Part shown: positions 1 through 6,763 of the stretch, piece by piece
Layout of the letters: each line of letters starts with the position of its first letter
How positions within the stretch are numbered: the first letter of the stretch is position 1
NCBI GenBank assembly: GCA_003537495.1
Contig: DPSB01000147.1
Location: 1 to 8,588, forward strand
Length of the DNA stretch: 8,588 bases
Direction of reading: 5' to 3'
Source of the DNA: Cytophagales bacterium
GTDB lineage: Bacteria > Bacteroidota > Bacteroidia > Cytophagales > Cyclobacteriaceae
Position numbers and translations under genes: made by a program
Notes under the pieces: model-generated
The model's database searches: none
Told to the model about the DNA's origin: nothing
The model's input: the letters and a program-made list of their open reading frames with translations, nothing else

Positions 1-547
1 TAAGGCCAGTAACGAGAGTGTTTTGATTTTGCAGGATGTGAGAAATTACCTTTACGGGTGTTTCGTTATTGCCATCTTTTCCGGCAATTAGCTGAGTTGC
101 TGAAGGAGCTGGCTTGTCTTCGGTTGTTATGATTGCATAAACCGTACCCGAATGACTAAACTGAGTGGATAACCGTATGCTGCTTGCCTTAATTTCCAAA
201 ACAGATGCCGTAAACGATAGTGGGTGATCTATTACAATTTCATCTGATAATAAAGTTTTTCCGGGAAGTGCTGTGTTGGTTACCTGGCAAGTATATTTTC
301 CTGTCATGCTTGATTGGAAATTAGTTAGTGTAAAATCAGGGCTTGCCGAACTACTACTAACTGATGTTGTGCCCCTAAACCATTGATAACGATTGTTGCT
401 TCCAGGTGTAGAAATAGTAACCGTTAATGATTCACCCAAATCAACTAGAATAAAATCATCTTCTACCGGCAGTTTGGATTGAGGAGTTAATATGGCGCCA
501 GTGTTGGAAGCAAAGAATGTTGCCAGAGGCTCAAATGCTCCAAAGTT
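1..547 (-). pseudogene. Detached 3' part of the LRR protein gene: repeat cap, Ig-like domain and following beta domain
   Basis: I translated this stretch by hand in the same frame as the LRR gene. It stays open from just after the TGA at 548-550 to the window edge, 182 codons without a stop. It begins NFGAFEPLATFF, which is the usual cap that follows the last repeat in these proteins. An Ig-like domain follows, with a tryptophan in RYQWFRG (codon 380-382) and a cysteine in GKYTCQVTN (codon 287-289). Next comes a region (SGTVYAIITTEDKPAPSATQ) like the fibronectin-like modules common in secreted Bacteroidota proteins. No signal peptide or credible own start is present, so it is better read as the remainder of the upstream gene than as a separate gene. 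It continues beyond the left edge. A sequencing error at 548-550 would make both parts one intact gene. Confidence 0.75.
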
Positions 548-1702
548 TCAGCGATTGCCATCTAGCCATATTTCTGTGGTTGTTAGATATGCTAGTTGAG
601 CAGGTAATGAGCCCTGTAATTCATTATCATTAACCATGAGTTGAGTTAGTCTGGTGAGATTACCAAACGAAGCTGGAATTGTTCCGGTTAATTTGTTTTG
701 GGATAGGCCCATCCCCATAGCGTTTGCCAGGTTTCCCAACTCTGGGGGAATTGGGCCTTCCAAAAGATTATCCATCAGGTAAAACATTTCTACGTTAGTA
801 AGGTTCCCTAACGTTTCAGGAATACTTCCTGTTAATTTGTTTTTGTGCAGGAAGAAAACCGATAATTTTTTCAGATTACCTAGTTGAGGTGGTATTGATC
901 CGCCAATATTATTATCATTAAGTCTGAAGCTTCGTAACTCGATAAGATTGCCAAGTTCTTGAGGCAGGGTTCCCGATAGATTATTATTTTGTAGATCAAG
1001 ATACCATACGCGATTATAGTGCCACTGAACACCATACCAGGCTTGGGGATTGGAGGATAGGTCCCATTTGTTTGTCCAGGAGGCACCGTTTGTTGCGAGA
1101 TGCAACGCCTTAAGTGCGTCCACATCTTTTTGATAGGAAAGGTTATTGTTGTTTTCAAGGTTTACAACAAATTTTAAATCGGTATAATCATTTGCTATTG
1201 GCGCATTGCCATCATTAGTGATCATGGAGCCTCCGTTATATGGGCCTATGTTGTTGGCGCTAGCTCCAAACTCAAGCTGAACATCTTGGCGAAATAAGGC
1301 ATAATAACGTCCTTCTTTCAGAATAGGAGCTTCATTAAAATGATATATAGTATAGGGGAAGTCTGTTGTTTTAGAAGTGCTTTGAGTGACTAAATTTCCG
1401 TACGAGCCATTATCAAGTTCAGTAGTTGAAGGCGCAAGCGTACCGTAAACATAAAGTGTAGAAGGAGCCACACCTCCTGAAAATATAACTGCAATTGAAT
1501 GTAGAAACACAAAACTTTCGGCAGTGGTTATGGTGCCTGTGCCACTGCCTTGGCTGGCTGGCCTGAAACTTTGCCCACGTATGTCGCTGCGACTGCTTCC
1601 TGTTACATTTTGTGTTACAGTAAACGGCTGAGCTATCACTAAAGTAGTACTGATAATTTGAAGAACGATAAGGCTGGTTAGAAACCTGAAAGAATACTTC
1701 AT
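548..1702 (-). CDS. Secreted leucine-rich-repeat protein, prematurely terminated by in-frame TGA
   Basis: This encodes a 384-residue exported protein. Residues 1-24 form a signal peptide (basic MKYSFR start, hydrophobic core, likely cleavage near VIA-Q). Residues 25-185 look like a beta-rich domain I cannot name; its pattern (GQSFRP, STLYVYGTL, GRYYALF) resembles jelly-roll domains of surface proteins. Residues 195-230 match the usual lead-in of plant-type bacterial LRR proteins (ALKALHLATNGASWTNKW). From about 232 there are six repeats with an exact 24-residue period (LxxLxLxxNxLxGxIPxxLGNL) and the beginning of a seventh, which breaks off at LDGNR. Such proteins usually go on into Ig-like domains and a C-terminal sorting domain, so this product is truncated. 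The gene lies 29 bp downstream of the HAD phosphatase, with no clear promoter or Shine-Dalgarno sequence before the ATG. Likely role is surface binding or adhesion; the ligand is unknown. Confidence 0.85.
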   Translation of the reverse strand: MKYSFRFLTSLIVLQIISTTLVIAQPFTVTQNVTGSSRSDIRGQSFRPASQGSGTGTITTAESFVFLHSIAVIFSGGVAPSTLYVYGTLAPSTTELDNGSYGNLVTQSTSKTTDFPYTIYHFNEAPILKEGRYYALFRQDVQLEFGASANNIGPYNGGSMITNDGNAPIANDYTDLKFVVNLENNNNLSYQKDVDALKALHLATNGASWTNKWDLSSNPQAWYGVQWHYNRVWYLDLQNNNLSGTLPQELGNLIELRSFRLNDNNIGGSIPPQLGNLKKLSVFFLHKNKLTGSIPETLGNLTNVEMFYLMDNLLEGPIPPELGNLANAMGMGLSQNKLTGTIPASFGNLTRLTQLMVNDNELQGSLPAQLAYLTTTEIWLDGNR

Positions 1703-1731
1703 AATAATTCTTTATGACATTAACTTTTTAC

Positions 1732-2346
1732 TCATAATATTTTCAACTGTATCAAATCAGCCCTCAATTGTTCAGGCGATTGAAAATGAATGCCCGGCAT
1801 ACCTACGTCCATCGATCCATTGATATTGCGTAAGCTATCATCAATAAATAAAGCCTGTGCAGGATTTATTTTATAGCGATCAAACAAGATCTGAAAAAAT
1901 TCAGGAAAGGGTTTACGGGTTTTTTCGTGCCCTGAAACCACAATGCCTTCAAACCAGTGTAGGAACTCAAATTTTTCTAACGCCCACGGAAATGTTTCGG
2001 CCGACCAGTTGGTGAGTGCATAGAGCTTATACTTTTTCGAATCGCGGATTTCTTTCAGAATGTCTACGGTGCCTTGTATGGGTCCATTCATAGTTTCTTG
2101 CCAGCGCCCATACCACGCACGGATAGGAATTTCGTGCTCTGGAAATTTAACCAGCAATTCTTCTGTTGCTTCTTCAAAAGAACGACCGGCATCTTGTTTT
2201 TCGTTCCAATCGTGGGTGCAGATGTTTTCCAGAAACCAGGTTACTTCTTCTTCGGTTTTAAAGATTTTACGATACAGGTAGCGTGGGTTCCAGTCGATCA
2301 ATACGGCACCTAAATCAAATACAATGGTGTTTACAGTGTTTGTCAT
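1732..2346 (-). CDS. HAD-superfamily phosphatase (subfamily IA, YihX-like)
   Basis: A 204-residue cytoplasmic hydrolase, the usual size for this subfamily. All four HAD motifs are visible: the nucleophile loop VFDLGAVLIDW with Asp11; Thr112 in ALTNW (motif II); Lys145 in TRKPFPEFF (motif III); and the acidic pair Asp169-Asp170 in LFIDD (motif IV). The segment between residues 20 and 90 is the expected helical C1-type cap. The DxG form of motif I, with Gly where many HAD phosphatases have a second Asp, is typical of the YihX-like branch and so is not a defect. Members act on sugar phosphates or other small phosphorylated metabolites; the substrate here cannot be told. The start codon lies 1 bp beyond the stop codon of the DUF5615 toxin gene, so the two are probably translationally coupled. 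Confidence 0.88.
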   Translation of the reverse strand: MTNTVNTIVFDLGAVLIDWNPRYLYRKIFKTEEEVTWFLENICTHDWNEKQDAGRSFEEATEELLVKFPEHEIPIRAWYGRWQETMNGPIQGTVDILKEIRDSKKYKLYALTNWSAETFPWALEKFEFLHWFEGIVVSGHEKTRKPFPEFFQILFDRYKINPAQALFIDDSLRNINGSMDVGMPGIHFQSPEQLRADLIQLKIL

Positions 2347-2347
2347 T

Positions 2348-2689
2348 TTAGTTTATTGCTTCTATTCTATCGATAAATACGTTTACAAGTTTATAGTTTT
2401 CGTTTAACCTAATTACTTCAGGCCAAACTTGTGTCATTCGATTGAAAAAGTCTTTCATCTTAAGGTTACCAAACCTGATATGAATAACTTTTGGTGGCGG
2501 ATTTAACAGCAATACCCGATTTGAAAAATCGCTATCTTTTGAAATAATCGTAAGGTTATTTTCCCGGGCATAGTTCCAGATCATAGAGTCTTTCCAGGTG
2601 TCATCAATATCAAATTGATGAATATAATCCGGATTGTTCCAAAGAGAGAAGTAGTAGGGTAAGTTTACATCAACTAAGAATCTTGGCAT
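2348..2689 (-). CDS. DUF5615-type PIN-like toxin (putative RNase)
   Basis: A 113-residue protein of the DUF5615 PIN-like group. The features seen are the N-terminal strand with FLVDVNLP (Asp7, Asn9), acidic residues around Asp30 and Asp34 in DDTWKDSMIWNYA, and the ISKDSDF motif (Asp52, Asp54) near residue 50. These correspond to the acidic metal-binding cluster of PIN-like nucleases. Members of this family are commonly found directly behind DUF433 proteins and are predicted to be the toxin, probably a ribonuclease; biochemical proof is limited. Here the gene begins 2 bp after the stop codon of a DUF433 gene, which is the standard arrangement. Length is normal and no acidic motif appears missing, so it may be active. 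Confidence 0.82.
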   Translation of the reverse strand: MPRFLVDVNLPYYFSLWNNPDYIHQFDIDDTWKDSMIWNYARENNLTIISKDSDFSNRVLLLNPPPKVIHIRFGNLKMKDFFNRMTQVWPEVIRLNENYKLVNVFIDRIEAIN

Positions 2690-2691
2690 AA

Positions 2692-2922
2692 TTAAGCCAG
2701 CTCTTTAATAATGTAGTTATGATTCATTAAGTCTGAGGCAAATCGAAGACTTGCATCTATGTCTGCTTTTTCCAGAGAAGGATATTGCTTAAGGATTTCC
2801 TCAGGGCTTTCAGCCGCACTTAAAAATTCCAGTATTGTTTGAACGGTAATGCGTTTTCCTCTTATGACAGGTTTGCCACCACAAATAGTTTCATCTATGA
2901 TAATTCGCTCATCAGTTCTCAT
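2692..2922 (-). CDS. DUF433-type antitoxin
   Basis: A 76-residue DUF433 family protein. The family signature is nearly complete: GGKPVIRGKRITVQTILEFL (residues 15-34), followed by SPEEILKQYPSLEKADIDASLRFA, which forms the helix-turn-helix-like fold of this family. DUF433 proteins are small DNA-binding proteins taken to be the antitoxin partner of PIN-like toxins, neutralising the toxin and repressing their own promoter. The ATG is 16 bp downstream of the esterase stop codon, and a TATATTTG box sits 7 bp before the ATG, so the pair may have its own promoter with a very short leader as well as read-through from the esterase. Confidence 0.87.
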   Translation of the reverse strand: MRTDERIIIDETICGGKPVIRGKRITVQTILEFLSAAESPEEILKQYPSLEKADIDASLRFASDLMNHNYIIKELA

Positions 2923-2929
2923 AACAAAA

Positions 2930-2937
2930 CAAATATA
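2930..2937 (-). promoter_or_regulatory. Candidate -7 promoter box for the antitoxin-toxin pair
   Basis: On the minus strand this reads TATATTTG, an exact match to the Bacteroidota -7 consensus TAnnTTTG. It lies between the esterase stop codon and the antitoxin ATG, with 7 bp between the box and the ATG, so the transcript would be almost leaderless. I see no convincing TTTG -33 element at the expected spacing, and the region is AT-rich, so chance is possible. Confidence 0.35.
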
Positions 2938-2938
2938 A

Positions 2939-3763
2939 CTAAACTTTCTGAGCAGGTGTAGGAAAGGCCCATTTCAAAAATTCGGGCAATGCCCGACCCC
3001 ACGTAGGCAAATCGTGCGCTCCTTGCGGTAATTCCAGATAGTGAATATCATGAAAAGGTCGGTATCCTTTTTTGGTAAGTTCCACAATCAGATCCAACGT
3101 ATCATCAATCGAATCAATTACGCCATTCTTATTCCGGTCGCTCTGTTCATCCAACAACCCGGTTTGAAACCAGAACTTTAATCCGGGCCGGTATTTTCCT
3201 TTCCGGATTTGTTGATGCATAATCCGGTCGTAATGTTCGGAGTAAAACCGGCTGGCCGAATCGCGCTTGCGCCACCAAAACGATCCACTAAAAGCACCCA
3301 CCTTACCAAAGTAATCGCTATGCCAGGCAATATCCAAAGCTGAAAGTCCGCCCAGCGAAAACCCACCAATAGCCCGTTGGGTTGGAGTTTTGGAAACAGG
3401 GTAACGGTATTCCAAATATGGAATAAGTTCTGTCATCATAAATCGGGTATAGGCTTTTGCTTTACTGCCCCGTTTTTTAAAATCAGATTGGGCAGCCACT
3501 CCGTATTCCTGTATCCGGTCGCCCGCATGTACCGCCACCACAATAACTTCACTTATCTCCTCCCTGTGAACCAGGTATTCAACTGTCTTTTTTAAGCCGA
3601 TGGCTTCGGCATCCTGACCATCATTTAAGATTAAAAGTGGGTAAGGGCCATTGGTTTGGGCATACTGTGGCGGAAGCAGAATCTCCACCATGGTATCGCG
3701 CCCCAGCAGCTTTGAATGTATATCGGTAAGTTTTTCGGGGCGATAATGGGCAACCTGCGACAA
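2939..3763 (-). CDS. Esterase-family alpha/beta hydrolase (PF00756-like) with an EF-hand-like loop
   Basis: A 274-residue protein of the esterase D/enterochelin esterase-like group, without a signal peptide, so probably cytoplasmic. The nucleophile elbow is GGFSLGG with Ser136; the catalytic His is His250 in QGAHDLPTW; the acid is probably Asp205 in TGLLDE. Residues 209-220 (DRNKNGVIDSID) match the 12-residue EF-hand/dockerin calcium loop, placed just after the presumed acid residue. The start is TTG (3761-3763): a stop codon lies in frame 10 codons upstream, and the next Met (residue 25) would remove the first beta strand. Homologs hydrolyse ester or amide bonds in a wide range of substrates, so the substrate is unknown. 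It is first in the leftward gene block and lies head-to-head with another member of the same superfamily. Confidence 0.82.
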   Translation of the reverse strand: MSQVAHYRPEKLTDIHSKLLGRDTMVEILLPPQYAQTNGPYPLLILNDGQDAEAIGLKKTVEYLVHREEISEVIVVAVHAGDRIQEYGVAAQSDFKKRGSKAKAYTRFMMTELIPYLEYRYPVSKTPTQRAIGGFSLGGLSALDIAWHSDYFGKVGAFSGSFWWRKRDSASRFYSEHYDRIMHQQIRKGKYRPGLKFWFQTGLLDEQSDRNKNGVIDSIDDTLDLIVELTKKGYRPFHDIHYLELPQGAHDLPTWGRALPEFLKWAFPTPAQKV

Positions 3764-3774
3764 GAATGAAATAA

Positions 3775-3796
3775 TTAAATTCGATAGTTAATTTAA
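3775..3796. repeat. Short inverted repeat in the divergent promoter region
   Basis: The arms TTAAATT (3775-3781) and AATTTAA (3790-3796) are perfect inverted complements separated by 8 bases. It could be an operator or lie in the leader of the leftward transcript. The arms contain only A and T, so chance is a serious alternative. Confidence 0.25.
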
Positions 3797-3832
3797 AAGG
3801 CATTTCCGATTTTGAACAGAAAATAACCGTTG

Positions 3833-3840
3833 CAAAAATA
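3833..3840 (-). promoter_or_regulatory. Candidate -7 promoter box for the leftward block
   Basis: The minus strand reads TATTTTTG, an exact match to TAnnTTTG. It would give a leader of about 65-70 bases ahead of the TTG start at 3763. About 21 bases further upstream is TTCG, only a partial match to the TTTG -33 element, and this lies inside the first codons of the opposite gene. Confidence 0.35.
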
Positions 3841-3853
3841 AGAACTTAAGCCT

Positions 3854-4564
3854 ATGCCGCACGAACATTATCACAAATGGTACTCGCCACGCCTCAGTCG
3901 CGATATTGAAGTGCTGAGTTTTGGCACACGTGGCTATCCGGTAATCTTGTTCCCAACATCTATGGGACATTTTAACGAGAACAAAGATTTTAAATTGATT
4001 GATAGCGTAAATTGGTTTTTAGATGAAGGCCTGGTTAAAATTTATTGTGTAGATGGCATTGATGAAATGAGTTGGTACAATAAAAATATTCATCCGGCCG
4101 ACCGGGTGCGTAATCACATCTGGTACGATTTAATGTTGCTTGACGAACTGGTGCCTTTGGCGCAACACGAAACCGGAGTGAGGCGAGTGGCTACTGCGGG
4201 TTGTAGCTTTGGCGGTTATCACGCAACTAACTTTGCATTTAAACATCCTGAGGTGGTAAAGTATGTGTTTAACATGGGCGCAGCATTCGATATAAAAAGC
4301 CAGTTGGATGGTTATTATGATGATAACGTCTACTTCAACAATCCCATGGATTTTATTCCTCAATCGCACAATCCTTATTTTGCCGATATGTATGTGGTGT
4401 TAGGCACAGGCACACACGATATGTGTTGGGATGCAAACGTGAAGATGGCCAACATACTACAAAATAAAGGAGTAAACTATTGGTTGGACGTGCGCCAGAA
4501 TGCTCCGCACGATTGGCCTGCATGGCGCGAAATGTTTCCACATTATTTATCGCTTATTAAATAA
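3854..4564 (+). CDS. Esterase-family alpha/beta hydrolase heading the ligase operon
   Basis: A 236-residue alpha/beta hydrolase related to PF00756 esterases. The nucleophile elbow is AGCSFGGYHA with Ser118; the catalytic His is His219 in APHDWPAWR; the acid is probably Asp189 in GTGTHDM. There is no signal peptide, so it acts in the cytoplasm. The beginning is His-rich (MPHEHYHKW). The His region (HDxPxW) matches that of the divergent esterase (HDLPTW), which supports common family membership. It is the first gene of a co-directional set with an ATP-grasp ligase, a GCS2-type ligase, an amidotransferase-like protein and a second ATP-grasp enzyme. An editing, deacylating or product-releasing step in that pathway is the natural inference, but the substrate is not visible. 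Translation ends with tandem stops TAA TAG. Confidence 0.85.
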   Translation: MPHEHYHKWYSPRLSRDIEVLSFGTRGYPVILFPTSMGHFNENKDFKLIDSVNWFLDEGLVKIYCVDGIDEMSWYNKNIHPADRVRNHIWYDLMLLDELVPLAQHETGVRRVATAGCSFGGYHATNFAFKHPEVVKYVFNMGAAFDIKSQLDGYYDDNVYFNNPMDFIPQSHNPYFADMYVVLGTGTHDMCWDANVKMANILQNKGVNYWLDVRQNAPHDWPAWREMFPHYLSLIK

Positions 4565-4605
4565 TAGCTTAAAAAATTTAAACCATTTATATAAACTCTT
4601 AGCGT

Positions 4606-5628
4606 ATGAAAAAGATTGGAATACTACACGGCATGGAACGCTCCTTCCCCGAAGCGTTTGTAGAACGCATTAACAAAATGGGATTGAAAGATATTAAGGC
4701 CGAACCCGTATTGGTAGATATGGTGAGTCAGGCTGAACCAACCGATTACGCGGTAATCATCGATCGCATTTCGCAAGATGTTCCCTTTTACAGAGCATAT
4801 TTAAAAAATGCCGCCATCTCGGGTACAGCGGTAATCAACAATCCGTTTTGGTGGAGTGCTGATGAAAAGTTTTTTAACAATGCATTGGCTGTTAAAATTG
4901 GTGTGCCGGTTCCTAAAACCGTAATCCTTCCATCGCACGAGCGCCCAACCGATACTGGCGAAAACTCTTTCAGCAATTTGAAGTTTCCGTTGAGTTGGGA
5001 AAAAATATTTGAACACATTGGCTGGCCTGCTTATATGAAACCACATGCCGGTGGTGGTTGGAAGAGTGTATATAAACTCAACAACATGGACGACTTCTTT
5101 AAAGCGTACGCTGAAACCAATCAATTGGTAATGATGCTACAGGAAGAAATTATTTTTGAAGACTACTTCCGTTGTTATTGCCTGGGCCGAAAGTATGTGC
5201 GCATTATGCAGTACGAGCCGCGTAATCCACATCACTTAAGGTATCAGAGCAACAATGGCCCCGCATCAGAAAAGATGCTGAAGAAAGTACACGATTACGT
5301 GCTTGACCTATGCAATGCATTAGGGTACGATTTTAATACGGTTGAGATGGCCGTGCGTAATGGGGTGCCGTATGCTATTGACTTTTGTAACCCGGCTCCG
5401 GATGCCGATGTGCATTCAGTTGGCCAGGAAAATTTTGATTGGGTGGTTGAACATGCAGCCAAAATGGCTGTTGAGCGGGCGCAGGTTCAAAAACCAGGTA
5501 AGGATAATCTTACCTGGGGAACATTTGTTTCGAGTTCAGTTGCTTCGTTTGAAGCTGGCCTCGTAAAACCAAAAGCTGCCAAGGTTGCGGTTCCCAAGGA
5601 AGCAAAACCAAAATCATCTAAGAAGTAG
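4606..5628 (+). CDS. ATP-grasp ligase (RimK/D-Ala-D-Ala ligase-like fold)
   Basis: A 340-residue ATP-grasp enzyme; the family joins a carboxylate to an amine through an acyl-phosphate using ATP. Residues 1-75 are the pre-ATP-grasp domain, ending in VINNP (76-80), a typical hinge sequence. The ATP-binding lysine is probably Lys145 in PAYMKPHAGGGWKSV, where the glycines form the flexible loop over ATP. QEEII (179-183) is the adenine-contacting hinge. Metal-binding residues are probably Glu247 (TVEMAV), Asp259 and Asn262 (AIDFCNP). The last 20 residues form a tail of mostly Lys, Ala and Pro, which is not part of the catalytic fold. The gene starts 41 bp after the hydrolase and is followed 27 bp later by a GCS2-type ligase, so both ligases likely act in one pathway. 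The amino-acid or peptide substrate is unknown. Confidence 0.85.
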   Translation: MKKIGILHGMERSFPEAFVERINKMGLKDIKAEPVLVDMVSQAEPTDYAVIIDRISQDVPFYRAYLKNAAISGTAVINNPFWWSADEKFFNNALAVKIGVPVPKTVILPSHERPTDTGENSFSNLKFPLSWEKIFEHIGWPAYMKPHAGGGWKSVYKLNNMDDFFKAYAETNQLVMMLQEEIIFEDYFRCYCLGRKYVRIMQYEPRNPHHLRYQSNNGPASEKMLKKVHDYVLDLCNALGYDFNTVEMAVRNGVPYAIDFCNPAPDADVHSVGQENFDWVVEHAAKMAVERAQVQKPGKDNLTWGTFVSSSVASFEAGLVKPKAAKVAVPKEAKPKSSKK

Positions 5629-5655
5629 TTGAGGATATAATTATTCAGTTGGCTT

Positions 5656-6753
5656 ATGGAAACCTTTACACTGGGTGTTGAAGAAGAGTACATGGTGATT
5701 GATCCGCATACGCGTGAACTCACCTCACACGATCAGAAAATAGTTGAACTGGCTGCGCACATTATTAAAGATAGTGTGAAAGCTGAAATGCACCAGGCGG
5801 TGGTGGAAGTAGGCACCGGCATCTGCAAAGACGTAACACAAGCCTATCACGAAATAGCAACGTTGCGCAAAGTAGTAGGCGAAGTTGCCGGAACGCTTGG
5901 ATTAAAAATCGGGGCTTCGGGTACTCATCCTTTTTCACATTGGAGTAAACAGTTGATCACACCCAACCCACGCTACGATGAAATTGTGCAGGAAATGCAG
6001 GAAGCTGCACGCTCAAATTTAATTTTTGGTTTGCACGTGCATGTGGGCATAAAGGATAAGAATATGGCTATTCATATTCAAAATACGGTGCGCTACTTTT
6101 TGCCGCACGTGTATGCCCTTAGTTGTAACTCGCCTTTCTGGGAAGGCCGCAACACAGGCTTTAAATCTTTTCGCACAAAAGTGTTTGATAAATTTCCACG
6201 TACGGGTATACCCGATCGTTTTGAAAACTGGGATGACTTCAAAAACTATGTAAACCTGCTCATCAAAACCAATTGTATTGATAACGCCAAAAAAATCTGG
6301 TGGGATGTACGCGTGCATCCTTTCTTCGATACCATTGAATTTCGCATTTGCGATGTGCCCATGCGGGTAGAAGAAACGATTGCGATTACAGCTGTATTTC
6401 AGGCACTGGTAGTTAAGTTGTACAAGTTGCGTTTGCAGAACATGAGTTTTATTATGTACACGCGCGCACTTATCAACGAAAATAAATGGCGTGCTTCGCG
6501 TTATGGATTAGATGGTCGGTTGATTGACTTTGGAAAACAAGTTGAATTTGACACACGCGAATTAATTGTTGAATTATTAGAGTTTGTTGATGATGTAGTG
6601 GATGAACTTGGCAGCCGCAGTGCGATCAACTATATTCGCACTATATTGGAGCAAGGTACCGGTGCCGACAGACAATTGGCTGTGTTTAAGGAAACCGGAA
6701 GTTTGGAAAAAGTAGTAGACTATATAACAGACGAAACCTTGCGCGGACTTTAA
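5656..6753 (+). CDS. GCS2-family carboxylate-amine ligase (YbdK-like, COG2170)
   Basis: A 365-residue member of the glutamate-cysteine ligase 2 family, close to the normal length of about 370. Key family motifs are all visible: LGVEEEYMVIDP at the N-terminus (residues 6-17, metal/ATP-binding glutamates), SGTHPFSHW near residue 88, GLHVHVGI (125-132), the GRNTGFKSFR segment, and WWDVRVHPFFDTIEFRICDVP in the second half (215-235). In the family these enzymes activate a gamma-carboxylate with ATP and couple it to an amine. YbdK of E. coli has weak gamma-glutamylcysteine ligase activity, but most members have no known product. Placement between an ATP-grasp ligase and an amidotransferase-like protein suggests it makes a gamma-glutamyl-like or other amide intermediate instead of glutathione; this is inference. 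Stop codon and next start are 10 bp apart. Confidence 0.9.
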   Translation: METFTLGVEEEYMVIDPHTRELTSHDQKIVELAAHIIKDSVKAEMHQAVVEVGTGICKDVTQAYHEIATLRKVVGEVAGTLGLKIGASGTHPFSHWSKQLITPNPRYDEIVQEMQEAARSNLIFGLHVHVGIKDKNMAIHIQNTVRYFLPHVYALSCNSPFWEGRNTGFKSFRTKVFDKFPRTGIPDRFENWDDFKNYVNLLIKTNCIDNAKKIWWDVRVHPFFDTIEFRICDVPMRVEETIAITAVFQALVVKLYKLRLQNMSFIMYTRALINENKWRASRYGLDGRLIDFGKQVEFDTRELIVELLEFVDDVVDELGSRSAINYIRTILEQGTGADRQLAVFKETGSLEKVVDYITDETLRGL

Positions 6754-6763
6754 ACCAAAAAAA

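Larger units (their letters stand above)
3764..3853. promoter_or_regulatory. Divergent intergenic region between the two gene blocks
   Basis: This 90-bp AT-rich gap separates the two outward-facing hydrolase genes and must hold the start signals of both blocks unless promoters lie inside the genes. On the minus strand there is a good -7 box (3833-3840). On the plus strand I find only a weak match, CGATTTTG at 3807-3814, with two mismatches to TAnnTTTG. No Shine-Dalgarno sequence precedes the ATG at 3854. A small inverted repeat lies near the esterase start (3775-3796). Confidence 0.5.

Noticed and set aside
1..547. A separate Ig-like protein gene starting inside this region
   Set aside because: It is in exactly the frame of the upstream LRR gene, lacks a signal peptide of its own, and its first residues complete the LRR cap, so a split gene explains it better.
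548..550. Selenocysteine or programmed recoding at the in-frame TGA
   Set aside because: The position lies in a structural repeat cap, not a redox site, I see no evident stem-loop directly after it, and TGA is a normal stop elsewhere in the window. A mutation or sequencing error is simpler.
2060..2313. Two plus-strand open frames opposite the HAD phosphatase gene
   Set aside because: They overlap a gene with all four HAD motifs on the other strand, have no family resemblance and no start context; they are shadow frames.
4130..4541. Minus-strand open frames opposite the rightward hydrolase
   Set aside because: The plus-strand hydrolase has its catalytic motifs across this whole range; the antisense translations show no domain or membrane pattern.
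4565..4605. Internal promoter or small leader-peptide gene between the hydrolase and the ATP-grasp ligase
   Set aside because: The 41-bp gap is AT-rich, but contains no TAnnTTTG box, no hairpin with a T-run and no room for a peptide gene.
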